A stretch of DNA of 64,000 nucleotides from Pseudoxanthomonas sacheonensis (lineage in GTDB: Bacteria > Pseudomonadota > Gammaproteobacteria > Xanthomonadales > Xanthomonadaceae): NCBI RefSeq assembly GCF_010093305.1, contig NZ_PDWS01000020.1, forward strand, positions 1 through 64,000. Reading direction: 5' to 3'. The translations under genes and the position numbers were made by a program. Positions 8,591 to 17,303 of this stretch are shown here, in pieces; positions within the stretch are counted from its first letter, which is position 1, and each line of letters starts with the position of its first letter. Under the pieces are notes generated by a model. That model had not been told where the DNA came from, did no database searches, and saw only the letters and a list, made by a program, of their open reading frames with translations.

Positions 8591-11034
8591 TCCGGTCCGG
8601 AATCGTTGTCGTCGGGGTCCGGCGTAGTGTTGCTTGGCGGGACGAGATAGAGGTCGTCGCGGTAGTAGCCGAGAATAGCACGGCGCAAGGTGCGCTCCGT
8701 GTTCTGACCGGCCGAGCCGAGACCCTTGAGTACGAACTCGACCTGGAACGCGTTGTTGAGGTCGCCTTCGCGGTTGCGCACGTAGCGGCGCACGACCGCG
8801 CGTACGGCCAGGCAGCAGCTGTCCCATTGCACGCCGGCCAGGGCTTCCAGCGGCTTCTTGTCCAGGATCGAGTAGTAATAGCGGCCGACCACGCTCCAGG
8901 TGGGCGTGATGGGGTAAAGGAACGAGAAATCCGCCTGTTCGAGCAGATCGGCGCCATTGGAGACGTTGCGGCGGTAACGGTAGCCGAGGTTGACCACGCC
9001 GTCGTCGGGCAGCAGATAGCGCGCGCGCAGGCTGGCCAGATCTTCGCGCCGGAACTTGGGATTCCATTGGTAGGAAGCGCCGATGGTCCAGCGATCGGTC
9101 GGTGCGTAGTTGAGGTCGGCGACCCAGGCGGATTTTCCGCTTTCCACCGGCAGCTCGCCGGGAGCGGTGACCCGCGATTCGTCGAAATAGAAGATCTGGC
9201 CCAGGCTCGCGGAAAGCTTCTCGTGGCCATCGGCCTGACGGAGCAGGCGGCTGGTCAAGGCCAGGGTCAGCTGGTTGGCGTCGGTCTGGCGGTCCGGGCC
9301 GGTGTAGCGGTTGTCGCGGAACAGCTGGCCCCAGCTGAAAGTGAAGGGACGCGTGTCGAAGATCGGGATGCCGTCCTGGTCGCGGTACGGGGCATTCAGA
9401 TAGAACAGGCGCGGCTCCAGCGTATGCAGGTAGCGCTCGCCCTTGATCTCGGTGTCGCGGTCGAAGAACAAGCCGGCATCCAGCGATGCGATCGGCAGGC
9501 TGCGCGATGGGCTGGTGTCGGTGAAACGGGGGTCGGCGCTGAATTCCTCGTCCAGCTTGTAGCTGGTATAGCGCCAGGCCAGCGTGGGCGTGATGTACCA
9601 GGAGGCGCCTTGCAGGGGCATCGACACGAAAGGCTTGAGGTCCAGGCGGCTGCCGCCCGGCGTGGTGTTCAGGCCGTTGGCGTCGAGCACCTGGTTGTGC
9701 TGGAAGCGGACGGCCTCCGCATCGATGCCAGCGGTGAACCAGCGCCCGAACGGCTGTTCCCAATTGAAGTAGACGCGCGGCAGGCGGTTGTAGGGCAGGG
9801 AGCCTTCGGTCAGCGTGTAGTCCGACAGTTGCCAGACATCGGCCATGGCGCCGGCCGTCCAATAACGGCCACGGCCGTAGAGTCCGAGCGTGCTGACCAG
9901 CGAAGTGGCCGACACTCCATAGAGCGAGTTGGCGAAATCCTCGACGTAACGCGAATCGCTGACCCAAGCCAGGTCGGCGCGCGCCTGCCATTCGCTGTTG
10001 AGGTTGTGCGAACCGCTGTAGCGGAACATGCCGCGATTCTTGCTGCGCAAGGGGTCGCCGTAGATGTCGACCTCGGTGCCGTTGGCGTAGTCGCGCTCGC
10101 GGTCCTTGACCAGATCGTCGGTCGGCATCCAGTTGAGGTCGAACGTGCCGCGCCCGCCTTCGTACAGATAGCGGAACTGCCCGCCCAGCGAAACGCCGCG
10201 GTCGCTCATGTAGCGCGGGATGATGGTGGCGTCGTAATTCGGCGCCAGATTCAGGTAGATCGGCTGGCGGTAATCGAAGCCGTTGCGTCCGGACATGCCG
10301 ACGGCCGGATACAGCAGGCCGGTATGGCGGCGGTCGTCGATAGGGAACTTGATCCACGGAACGTACAGCACCGGCACTTTGCCGATGCGGATGGTGGCGT
10401 CGCGGGCCACGCCCCAGCCTTCGTCGGTGTCCACATCGATACGGTTGGAGCGGAGTTCCCACACGCGCTGCTGGGGATCGCAGGTGGAATAGGTGGAGCC
10501 GTTCAAGCGGCCCTTGGCGCCGGTGAGGTCGATGCTTTCGGCGCCGCCGTTGCCGCGGCGCGAGACCAGCTGGTACTGCACGTCCTCGATTTCGTGGGTG
10601 TCGGTGTTCTGGTCGCCGTGCGCACGCGCGGCGATCACGCGCATGGTGCTGTCCTGGTAGCGCACGTTGCCATCGGCGACGTAGGTGTCGGTTTCCTGGT
10701 CGTACTTCAGGTTGTCGGCATTGAGGAACTGGTCGCCGCGACGCAATACGACGTTGCCTTCATAGGCCATGTTCACGTCGGTGCCGGTCTGGCGGTCGCC
10801 TTCGATGGCGGTTGGCTGAGTGGCTCGTTGTTCTCTGGCCTCGGCGGCGGTCGTGCCGGGCTTGGGCGCTTCGGCCTGGTCGAACGCCGGTATAGCGTCG
10901 ATGATCGGGCAAAGATCCCAGTTGTCGGGTTTGTCCTCGGCCAGCGCCGGCAGGCACAAAGCGATACTGAACGGCAGCGGGAGCAGGCGGAGGGCTGGGC
11001 GCACGCGGTGTATGGCTCGTCTGGAGAAGGTCAA
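8587..11034 (-). CDS. lptD: LPS-assembly protein LptD
   Basis: 815 residues with a signal peptide cleaved near ALAED. LptD is the outer-membrane beta-barrel that inserts lipopolysaccharide at the cell surface, plugged by LptE. The N-terminal periplasmic part carries an LptA-like jellyroll (AYEGNVVLRRGDQFLNADNLKYDQE, about residues 90-115). The disulfide cysteines are visible: WDLC near the N-terminus, TCDPQQ, and the adjacent pair QWDSCC near the C-terminus, matching the E. coli inter-domain pattern. surA, pdxA and rsmA follow, as in most gammaproteobacteria. Confidence 0.96.
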   Translation of the reverse strand: MTFSRRAIHRVRPALRLLPLPFSIALCLPALAEDKPDNWDLCPIIDAIPAFDQAEAPKPGTTAAEAREQRATQPTAIEGDRQTGTDVNMAYEGNVVLRRGDQFLNADNLKYDQETDTYVADGNVRYQDSTMRVIAARAHGDQNTDTHEIEDVQYQLVSRRGNGGAESIDLTGAKGRLNGSTYSTCDPQQRVWELRSNRIDVDTDEGWGVARDATIRIGKVPVLYVPWIKFPIDDRRHTGLLYPAVGMSGRNGFDYRQPIYLNLAPNYDATIIPRYMSDRGVSLGGQFRYLYEGGRGTFDLNWMPTDDLVKDRERDYANGTEVDIYGDPLRSKNRGMFRYSGSHNLNSEWQARADLAWVSDSRYVEDFANSLYGVSATSLVSTLGLYGRGRYWTAGAMADVWQLSDYTLTEGSLPYNRLPRVYFNWEQPFGRWFTAGIDAEAVRFQHNQVLDANGLNTTPGGSRLDLKPFVSMPLQGASWYITPTLAWRYTSYKLDEEFSADPRFTDTSPSRSLPIASLDAGLFFDRDTEIKGERYLHTLEPRLFYLNAPYRDQDGIPIFDTRPFTFSWGQLFRDNRYTGPDRQTDANQLTLALTSRLLRQADGHEKLSASLGQIFYFDESRVTAPGELPVESGKSAWVADLNYAPTDRWTIGASYQWNPKFRREDLASLRARYLLPDDGVVNLGYRYRRNVSNGADLLEQADFSFLYPITPTWSVVGRYYYSILDKKPLEALAGVQWDSCCLAVRAVVRRYVRNREGDLNNAFQVEFVLKGLGSAGQNTERTLRRAILGYYRDDLYLVPPSNTTPDPDDNDSGPE

Positions 11035-11141
11035 AAGCGGCCGCTAGCTTGCCGTATCCCCAGCATACGGGCAATGAAAGCCCCGGTCGGGTTTCGGGCG
11101 AGGTTCATCATGCGCACCGGGCGGACGGCCGCCGCCCGGCG

Positions 11142-12050
11142 TCAGCGCAGCTCGTTCACGTGGGCCACGCTGCATTCGCGCAGCGCTTCCAGGTCGTAGC
11201 CCCCTTCCAGCAAAGACACGATCCGGCCCGAGGCGTGGCGATCGGCGATGGCCCGCAATTGCCGGGTCAGCCAGGCGAAATCCTCGGTCTCCAGCATCAG
11301 GTCGGCCAGCGGATCGCGCATGTGCGCGTCGAACCCGGCCGAGATCAGCAGCAGCTGCGGACGGAAGTCGTCCAGAACCGGCAACAGGGTGTCCGCCCAT
11401 ACGTTGCGGAACCGGAAGCCGCCGGTCCCCGGCGGCAGCAAGGCGTTGAAGACATTGCCGACGCCGCGTTCGCGCGGGGTGCCGCTGTTGGGATAGATGC
11501 CCGACTCGTGGGTGCTGAAATAATCGACCCGCGGCTCCTCGTAGAAGATGGCCTGCGTGCCGTTGCCGTGGTGCACGTCGAAATCGACGATGGCCACGCG
11601 CTCCAGTCCGTGCCGGTCGCAGGCATGGGCAGCCGCCACCGCAACGTTGTTGAGCAGGCAGAAACCCATGGCGTTGTCGCCCGTGGCGTGGTGGCCGGGC
11701 GGGCGGACCGCGCAGAACGCGGTCCGGCTGTCGCCCAGCATGACCGCATCCACCGCCGCCACCGCGGCTCCGGCGGCGCGCAGCGCGGCGGCGCGCGACT
11801 CCGGACAGGCCACCGTATCCGGGTCCAGCATGCGGTAACCGCTGAAATCGCTGTCCAGCACCTCGCGCAGCAACGCCTCGCTATGCACGCGCCGCAAGTC
11901 GCCGAGCTTGGCCAGCGGCGCTTCGCGCCAGTCCAGATCGCCGTGTTCGGCGCGCAGTCCGGCCAGCACCGCTTCCAGCCGGGCCGGCCGCTCCGGATGT
12001 TCCGGGCCGGGGTCGTGGGCCAGGCAGGCGGGGTGGGTGTAGATGATCAT
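11142..12050 (-). CDS. Histone deacetylase-family hydrolase (acetylpolyamine amidohydrolase-like)
   Basis: 302 residues covering a complete zinc-dependent deacetylase fold. Visible motifs are RPPGHHATGDNAMGFCLLNN (tandem catalytic His, about residue 135), IVDFDVHHGNGTQ (metal Asp/His), SAGFDAHMRDPLADL (second metal Asp) and LLEGGYD. Bacterial members deacetylate acetylated polyamines, short-chain amides or lysines; the substrate cannot be read from the sequence. It lies 31 bases after the cobalamin adenosyltransferase gene on the same strand, so the two may share a transcript, but no functional link is known. Confidence 0.88.
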   Translation of the reverse strand: MIIYTHPACLAHDPGPEHPERPARLEAVLAGLRAEHGDLDWREAPLAKLGDLRRVHSEALLREVLDSDFSGYRMLDPDTVACPESRAAALRAAGAAVAAVDAVMLGDSRTAFCAVRPPGHHATGDNAMGFCLLNNVAVAAAHACDRHGLERVAIVDFDVHHGNGTQAIFYEEPRVDYFSTHESGIYPNSGTPRERGVGNVFNALLPPGTGGFRFRNVWADTLLPVLDDFRPQLLLISAGFDAHMRDPLADLMLETEDFAWLTRQLRAIADRHASGRIVSLLEGGYDLEALRECSVAHVNELR

Positions 12051-12081
12051 GTTGCTGGACGAAGTGCTGAGGCGAGTCGGC

Positions 12082-12636
12082 TCAAGCGTGCCGGCGTTCG
12101 TGGTTCCAGAGCACTTCTCCCTGGCCGTCGGCCCGGGCCAGCACCCGCGCCAGCACGAACAGCAGGTCCGAGAGCCGGTTGAGATAGCGGATGGCTTCCG
12201 GCCGCACGGCGTCGTGCCGCGCCAGGGTCACGGTCTCGCGTTCGGCGCGGCGCACGATGGTGCGCGCCAGGTGACAGCGCGCAGCGGCTTCGCCACCGGC
12301 CGGCAGGATGAAATCCTTCAGCGGGGGCAGGGCTTCGTTGTACCGGTCCAACTGGCGTTCCAGCACGTCCACGTCTTCGGCATTGATCGCCGCGTGCCCG
12401 GGAATGCAGAGTTCGCCGCCCAGGTCGAACAGCTGGTGCTGCACGGTGGTCAGCAGCGCACGGATATCGTCCGGCACCTGCGCCGCAAGAACCACGCCGA
12501 TGCTGGAATTGGCTTCGTCCACGGTGCCATAGGCATTGACCCGCGCCGAATCCTTGCCGACCCGGGTGCCGTCTCCGAGACCGGTCGTGCCGTCGTCGCC
12601 GGTGCGGGTGTAGATCTTGGACAGGCGGTTACCCAC
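12082..12636 (-). CDS. Cob(I)yrinic acid a,c-diamide adenosyltransferase, PduO type
   Basis: 184 residues. It adenosylates cob(I)alamin to adenosylcobalamin using ATP. The PduO-type fold is recognised from KIYTRTGDDGTTGLGDGTRVGK at the N-terminus (ATP binding), VNAYGTVDEANSSIG, AAARCHLARTIVRRAER (about residue 130) and RYLNRLSDLLFVLAR near the C-terminus. The apparent start is GTG at 12636. It lies 18 bases after a probable cobalamin transporter gene, which supports a salvage role; no de novo corrin synthesis genes are in the window. Confidence 0.93.
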   Translation of the reverse strand: MGNRLSKIYTRTGDDGTTGLGDGTRVGKDSARVNAYGTVDEANSSIGVVLAAQVPDDIRALLTTVQHQLFDLGGELCIPGHAAINAEDVDVLERQLDRYNEALPPLKDFILPAGGEAAARCHLARTIVRRAERETVTLARHDAVRPEAIRYLNRLSDLLFVLARVLARADGQGEVLWNHERRHA

Positions 12637-12654
12637 GAGGCACCTGTGCGCGGC

Positions 12655-13269
12655 TCAGCGCGGCGCTTTGGCCCGCGCCCGCAGACGCGCTGCCTGGGTC
12701 ACGCCGACATGGACGATGACCGCCAGGCCGGCATAGATCGCCGTGGTGCGCAGGTAGGGGACGAACCAGTCGCTGTAGTTCTTCCACCAGCCGGCGAAGC
12801 TCGGGTCGGCGACGCTGTCGCTGATCCAGTAGAAGCTGCCCTGGCTCAGCAGATGGCAGAGCACCACCGAGCCGAACAGGCTTGCGGCCAGCACCGCCAG
12901 CACCTTGCCGTTGCTTTCAGCGCCTTCGGTCGAGGCGTAGTAGCGGCGCACCAGCAGGCCGCCGAACCAGAGGGCGAAGTAAGCCGGGATGAGGAACCAG
13001 TATGCCGCCGACATGCAGTAATGGGCGAAGAAATCCATGCCCTGGCCGCTGATCACCACGTAGTCCGCCAGCACCGCCAGCGCCATGAACACGGGGAACG
13101 CCCAGCGCGTCCAGCCGCGCAGGTAGAAACCGCCCAGGAAGAACGCGGCCCAGGAGGCATCCGGGATCGGGCCCAGATGGGTCAGGGAAGCGGGCAGGTT
13201 CAGCCGCGTCGCCAGCAACAACGAGGCGATCAGGGTGAAGACGATGGCGCGCTGGGTCGTGGTGTTCAT
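12655..13269 (-). CDS. btuM: Probable BtuM-type cobalamin transporter (membrane protein)
   Basis: 204 residues, with about five or six hydrophobic segments and little soluble sequence. Blocks such as DASWAAFFLGGFYLRG, FPVFMALAVLADYVVI, FFAHYCMSAAYWFLIPAYFALWFGG and SFYWISD resemble the BtuM family, solitary ECF S-components reported to bind and decyanate cobalamin through a conserved cysteine; Cys85 here lies in the equivalent region. The gene is immediately upstream of a cobalamin adenosyltransferase, a typical BtuM neighbour. The ATG at 13269 is chosen because the upstream extension has no membrane character and overlaps the divergent ubiH promoter region. There is no room for a cobalamin riboswitch in the 71-base gap to ubiH. 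Confidence 0.65.
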   Translation of the reverse strand: MNTTTQRAIVFTLIASLLLATRLNLPASLTHLGPIPDASWAAFFLGGFYLRGWTRWAFPVFMALAVLADYVVISGQGMDFFAHYCMSAAYWFLIPAYFALWFGGLLVRRYYASTEGAESNGKVLAVLAASLFGSVVLCHLLSQGSFYWISDSVADPSFAGWWKNYSDWFVPYLRTTAIYAGLAVIVHVGVTQAARLRARAKAPR

Positions 13270-13340
13270 GGAAGGCCTGTCCGGGAAGCTCAGCCGCCAT
13301 TCTAACGGAGAGCCCGTCGCAGCGGGCTTATCATAGGGAC

Positions 13341-14552
13341 ATGACCGAAAAACACGATGTATTCGCACACGACGTACTCATCGTCGGCGGCGGCCTGGTC
13401 GGCGCCAGCCTGGCCATCGCATTGGATCGCCTGGGGCTGGACATCGGCCTGGTGGAAGCCACGCCGGCGGGCGTCATGCCGGCGGTGTTCGACCAGCGCA
13501 ACCTCAGTTTCGCCGGCGCCACGGTCAACGCATTGACCGCGCTGGGCGTGATGGCGAAGCTGCGCGCGCCCACCGGCCCGATCCGGCGCATCCATGTCAG
13601 CCGCCAGGGCGACTTCGGCAGAACCCGGCTGGAAGCGGCCGATTACGGCCGCGAAGCTTTCGGGCAGGTCGTGGTGGCGCGCGATTTCGGCGAGGCATTG
13701 GAAGCGCGGCTGTCGGAACTGGAGCGGCTCACGCGGTACCGGCCCGCCCGCTTCGTCGGTCTGGGCGGTTCGCAGCAAGAATCGCGCAGCTTGCGCATCG
13801 CCGACGCACAGGGCGAGCGCGAACTCCGCGCGCGCCTGCTGGTCGCTGCCGACGGCACGCGCAGCGGCCTGCGCGAAGCTCTGGGCATCGCCGCCAGCGA
13901 ACACGATTACCGGCAGACCCTGTTCGTCGCCCGCATGCGCGCCGAACAGGCGCCGGACGGCACCGCCTACGAGCGTTTCGGCGAACACGGCCCGACCGCG
14001 CTGCTGCCGCGTGGCGACCGCCATTTCGGCGTGGTGCATGGCGTAGCCAACGAACAGGCGGAAGAAGTCGCAGCGCTCGATGACGCAGCGTGGATGGAGC
14101 GTATCCAGCGGGCATTCGGCTGGCGCGTGGGACGTTTCCTCGCCACCGGCGAACGCAGCGTCTATCCCATCGTCAAAGTGGTGGCCGAGCGCACGACCGC
14201 CGCGCGCGCGGTGCTGCTGGGCAATGCCGCGCAGACCATCCATCCGATCGGCGCGCAGGGCTTCAACCTGGGCCTGCGCGATGCCCTGACTCTGGCCGAG
14301 TTGATCGAACATGCGCCCGACCCGGGCGCAACCGCATTGCTGGACCGCTATGCGCAACGACGCAGCGAGGATCGACGACGCACGCTGGAATTTTCCGATG
14401 GCCTGGCGCGCGTCACCGGCAACGCGTCACCACTGCTGCGGCCACTGCGCAGCTTGGGTTTGCTGGCGGCCGATAATTCGGTCGCATTGCAGTCGATGCT
14501 GGTGGGCGGGGCGATGGGGTTCCGTGGCGAAGTGCCGGAGTTGTGCCGATGA
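13341..14552 (+). CDS. ubiH: 2-octaprenyl-6-methoxyphenol hydroxylase (UbiH)
   Basis: 403 residues, a class A FAD monooxygenase of ubiquinone biosynthesis. The Rossmann motif VLIVGGGLVGASLAIAL starts near residue 13. APTGPIRRIHVSRQGDFG (about residue 75) is typical of UbiH. The DG motif is LLVAADGTRSGLR (about residue 172), and VLLGNAAQTIHPIGAQGFNLGLRDAL near residue 295 is the second FAD-binding signature. It is followed on the same strand by a paralogue at 14764, with an inserted palindromic repeat between them. It is divergent from the cobalamin genes. Confidence 0.93.
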   Translation: MTEKHDVFAHDVLIVGGGLVGASLAIALDRLGLDIGLVEATPAGVMPAVFDQRNLSFAGATVNALTALGVMAKLRAPTGPIRRIHVSRQGDFGRTRLEAADYGREAFGQVVVARDFGEALEARLSELERLTRYRPARFVGLGGSQQESRSLRIADAQGERELRARLLVAADGTRSGLREALGIAASEHDYRQTLFVARMRAEQAPDGTAYERFGEHGPTALLPRGDRHFGVVHGVANEQAEEVAALDDAAWMERIQRAFGWRVGRFLATGERSVYPIVKVVAERTTAARAVLLGNAAQTIHPIGAQGFNLGLRDALTLAELIEHAPDPGATALLDRYAQRRSEDRRRTLEFSDGLARVTGNASPLLRPLRSLGLLAADNSVALQSMLVGGAMGFRGEVPELCR

Positions 14553-14566
14553 GTTTTCATGGAGTG

Positions 14567-14732
14567 CGCGAAGAGCAAATCCCCCCTGCCCCCCTTTTTC
14601 AAAGGGAGAGTGGTCATGTCTTCTGCAAGAAGATGTGTAAGCCGATCCCTCTGCCGGGGTCAATCAGAATTGAAAGCGTCCGGGCTGTTCCCCCCTTTGA
14701 AAAAGGGGGGCAGGGGGGATTTGCTCTTCGCG
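14567..14732. repeat. Inverted repeat, family E (long-armed)
   Basis: About 40-base arms at 14567-14606 and 14691-14732 (type gaagagcaaatcccccctgc and its complement, with C-rich and G-rich runs), separated by about 85 bases. It lies between the two hydroxylase genes and ends about 30 bases before the second start. The long arms and spacer resemble a non-autonomous MITE-like unit more than a simple terminator. No transposase is encoded. Confidence 0.85.
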
Positions 14733-14763
14733 CGTCGGTAGGAAACCTCGAAAAGGCGCATCC

Positions 14764-15954
14764 ATGAGCCGCCGCGGTCTTGATGTAGCCGTAGTCGGCG
14801 GCGGCGTGGTGGGTGCGGCCTGTGCACTGTCGCTTGCCAAGCTGGGCCTGGAAGTCGCACTGGTCGAAGGGCGCGAACCTGCGCATTGGTCCGCCGGTAC
14901 GCCGGACCTGCGCGTCTATGCTTTCGCGCCGGACAATGCGGCGCTGTTCGACAACCTGGGAGTCTGGGATTCCGTGCGCGGCGCGCGTGCGCAAGCCTAT
15001 CGCCGGATGCGGGTATGGGATGCGTCGGGCGGCGGCGAGTTGTCGTTCGACGCCGACCTGCTGGGCCGCGACCAGTTGGGCTGGATCGTCGAGAACAACC
15101 TGCTGACCGATCGCCTGTGGGCGGCGCTGCCGGCGGCGGGCGTGCGGCTGCATTGCCCTGCGCGGGTCGAGTCGATGGAGCAGGATGGCGCTTCGACCGG
15201 AACCGGCGGCGTGCGTCTGCGGTTGGACGACGGCACGCGCCTGGAGACGCGGCTCGCCATTGCCGCCGACGGCGCCGATTCCACGTTGCGCCAGCTGGCG
15301 GGCCTGCAGGTGTCCGCGCACGATTACCGGCAGCGCGGCGTGGTGGCTTTCGTCGAAACCGGAAAATCCCACGAACAGACCGCATGGCAGCGGTTCCTGC
15401 CAAGCGGTCCGCTCGCTTTCCTGCCGTTCGTGGAGGGGCGCAGCTCCATCGTCTGGACGCTGCCGAACGAAGAAGCCGATCGCGTATTGGCGCTGCAGGA
15501 CGATGCCTTCGACCGCGAACTGACCCGCGCCTTCGAAGCGCGGCTGGGCGAAGTGCATGCGGTCTCCCGCCGCGCCGCCTTCCCTCTGCGTCGCCAGCTG
15601 GCCGACGCCTATGTTTCCGGCAAAGTGCTGCTGATGGGCGATGCGGCGCATGTGGTGCATCCGCTGGCCGGGCAGGGCGTCAACCTGGGTTTGCGCGACG
15701 TGGCCAGGCTGCGGAACGCCATCGCCGATGCGCAGTCGCGGCGCGCGGACTGGTCCTCGCCGCACCGCCTCGCACGCTGGGCGCGCGAGTGCCGCAGCGA
15801 GAATGCGGCCGCGGCCTACGCGTTCGACGGCATCAACCAGGCGTTCTCGAACGACGATATGCACGCCACGCTGTTGCGCGGGTTCGCATTGGGAATGGCA
15901 GGGAAACTGCCGCCGCTGGCGGCGCTGTTCTGGCGCAAGGCTTCGGGGTTGTAG
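14764..15954 (+). CDS. UbiH/UbiF/VisC-family ubiquinone hydroxylase
   Basis: 396 residues, paralogous to the preceding gene. FAD motifs are VAVVGGGVVGAACALSLAKLGL (residue 7), the DG motif IAADGADSTLRQLAG (about residue 168) and VLLMGDAAHVVHPLAGQGVNLGLRDVARL (about residue 288), the last being the standard Ubi hydroxylase signature. It probably hydroxylates another ring position in ubiquinone synthesis (UbiI or UbiF type); the exact position cannot be assigned by eye. Confidence 0.9.
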   Translation: MSRRGLDVAVVGGGVVGAACALSLAKLGLEVALVEGREPAHWSAGTPDLRVYAFAPDNAALFDNLGVWDSVRGARAQAYRRMRVWDASGGGELSFDADLLGRDQLGWIVENNLLTDRLWAALPAAGVRLHCPARVESMEQDGASTGTGGVRLRLDDGTRLETRLAIAADGADSTLRQLAGLQVSAHDYRQRGVVAFVETGKSHEQTAWQRFLPSGPLAFLPFVEGRSSIVWTLPNEEADRVLALQDDAFDRELTRAFEARLGEVHAVSRRAAFPLRRQLADAYVSGKVLLMGDAAHVVHPLAGQGVNLGLRDVARLRNAIADAQSRRADWSSPHRLARWARECRSENAAAAYAFDGINQAFSNDDMHATLLRGFALGMAGKLPPLAALFWRKASGL

Positions 15955-16024
15955 CTTTTGCCTTCTTCACCTCCGACTGGAGGGGAGGATTGAGGAGGGG
16001 CGTTCTTCGCGTCAAATCTTCAAT

Positions 16025-16114
16025 CGTCATCCCCGCGAAGGCGGGGATCCAGGGACTTTAAGCTTTACGCGACAAAAGCCAAGTCGCTGGGTCCCCGCCT
16101 TCGCGGGGATGACG
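16025..16114. repeat. Inverted repeat, family C copy 1
   Basis: 26-base arms at 16025-16050 and 16089-16114 (cgtcatccccgcgaaggcgg type) with internal hairpins in each arm. It lies between the convergent hydroxylase and 240-residue genes. Related elements are at 19822-19902, 30536-30667 (variant core), 38260-38285 and 39828-39847. Confidence 0.9.
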
Positions 16115-16161
16115 GTCGAGTTATTGCCGGGCGCTGAAAGTCGTTAGCTCGAAATAAGCCG

Positions 16162-16884
16162 TCAACCTGGAATGAAGGGAAACACGATCTTCAACAACCC
16201 CTTCAACCCGCCTTCGGCGGTACTCGCGATCGCCTTCGCCCCCAGGCTGTTGAGCGCATTGCGCACTTCCTGCCAGCGCAATTTGGTCACGTCCTTCTTC
16301 AACAGGTCGGCGACTTCTTCGGCAGCGGGCGCCAGCCTGTTCAACTGGTCGGCGATGGCCTTGGGATCGGGCTGCAGGTAGCCCCATTTCTCGGCGATCT
16401 TGAGCAGAGTGTCGAAACGCACCGCCACCACGTCGCGGTTGCGTTCGTAGACCGGCAGCGCGCCTACGTCGAGGATGGCCTGCTCGAATTGCTGCTGGTC
16501 GTCCGGGTGCTCTATGCGGACCGCCAGGAAACCTTCCTTCTTGCTGCGCTCGCTGACGTGCTTGGCGCCGGAACGCAGGTTGTCTTCGGTCAGCACGCTG
16601 GCCACGATCCGTTGCAGGGCCGCATCGCTTTCCTCCGGCACCAGCGCCCGCCAGCGCGCGTAGCCGTCGCGGCGCAACGCCTTGACCTTGGCCGGAGTCA
16701 CCCGCAGGCGCAATGCGGCGGCGGCATTGGAATCGCTGCGCTGGATGGCGCCGTCGCGTTCAAGCAGCACGAAGATCAGCAGCTCCAGATCGCGTTTGGT
16801 CAGCGACTGGAAACCCTGCAGCAGGGTCAGTCGCAGGAATTCGTTGGCGAACCCGGCGGGGTCCTTGAGTTCGATGGGTTGCAT
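16162..16884 (-). CDS. Uncharacterised 240-residue protein
   Basis: No family recognised. The N-terminal third (FANEFLRLTLLQGFQ, SLTKRDLELLIFVLLERDGAI, then LRLRVTPAKVKALRRDGYARW) is helical and looks like a winged-helix or HTH segment. A central part (GAKHVSERSKKEGFLAVRIEHPDD, VAVRFDTLLKIAEKWG) is mixed. The C-terminus (GGLKGLLKIVFPFIPG) is amphipathic or hydrophobic and could touch the membrane. No signal peptide. The ATG at 16884 is chosen because upstream sequence is low-complexity GC-rich reading. It is last in a run with the 111-residue coiled-coil membrane protein 80 bases upstream, suggesting the two work together. Function unknown. Confidence 0.7.
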   Translation of the reverse strand: MQPIELKDPAGFANEFLRLTLLQGFQSLTKRDLELLIFVLLERDGAIQRSDSNAAAALRLRVTPAKVKALRRDGYARWRALVPEESDAALQRIVASVLTEDNLRSGAKHVSERSKKEGFLAVRIEHPDDQQQFEQAILDVGALPVYERNRDVVAVRFDTLLKIAEKWGYLQPDPKAIADQLNRLAPAAEEVADLLKKDVTKLRWQEVRNALNSLGAKAIASTAEGGLKGLLKIVFPFIPG

Positions 16885-16964
16885 GGCCGCTGTCCTCTTC
16901 AGGGGAGTAGCTTGCCACGGTGGCGTTGCAGGGAATGAGATCCCGGCGGCGCCAGCGGCACCGC

Positions 16965-17300
16965 TCAGCGCGCCAGTGCGTAGGCGGCGAGGGCAAAAGC
17001 CAGAATTGCGACGGTGGTCGCGATCAAGGTCAGCTGGCTGGCGCGGCGCAATCGGCGCTCCGCCTGATCGGCGCCCACCTGCAGGACTTCGATGGTCTTC
17101 TGCATGTCGGTGGCCAGCTTCTTGATCGAGTCCGCATTCTGCGTCGCCGCATCCTGCAGCTGGGCGATCTGCTCGCCGATCAAATCCATTCGCGGCTGGT
17201 GGCTGTTGTCCACCTGCGGCGTGCGGGTGAACAAAGGGCGCGCCATGCGGATGATTTCGGGCAACGAGGACGCGGCGATGGTGATCCAGGTCGCGGCCAT
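16965..17300 (-). CDS. Small coiled-coil, C-terminally membrane-anchored protein
   Basis: 111 residues, unknown family. A short hydrophobic or amphipathic N-terminus is followed by a polar helical region (residues about 35-85: DLIGEQIAQLQDAATQNADS, then LATDMQKTIEVLQ) with coiled-coil character, and a single C-terminal transmembrane segment (LTLIATTVAILAFALAAYAL). This is a tail-anchored topology. The start is three bases after the stop of the upstream PhnA-like gene, implying translational coupling. The architecture suggests a membrane tether or oligomerising partner for the 240-residue protein encoded next. No function can be assigned. Confidence 0.75.
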   Translation of the reverse strand: MAATWITIAASSLPEIIRMARPLFTRTPQVDNSHQPRMDLIGEQIAQLQDAATQNADSIKKLATDMQKTIEVLQVGADQAERRLRRASQLTLIATTVAILAFALAAYALAR

Positions 17301-17303
17301 GGC

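Noticed and set aside
6275-8650. 791-codon forward reading frame across pdxA and surA
   Set aside because: It lies antisense to two clearly identified genes, with His/Gln/Gly-rich low-complexity translation.
13270-13340. Cobalamin riboswitch upstream of the btuM-like gene
   Set aside because: Only 71 bases separate the divergent starts, too short for the about 200-base aptamer, and no B12-box is visible.
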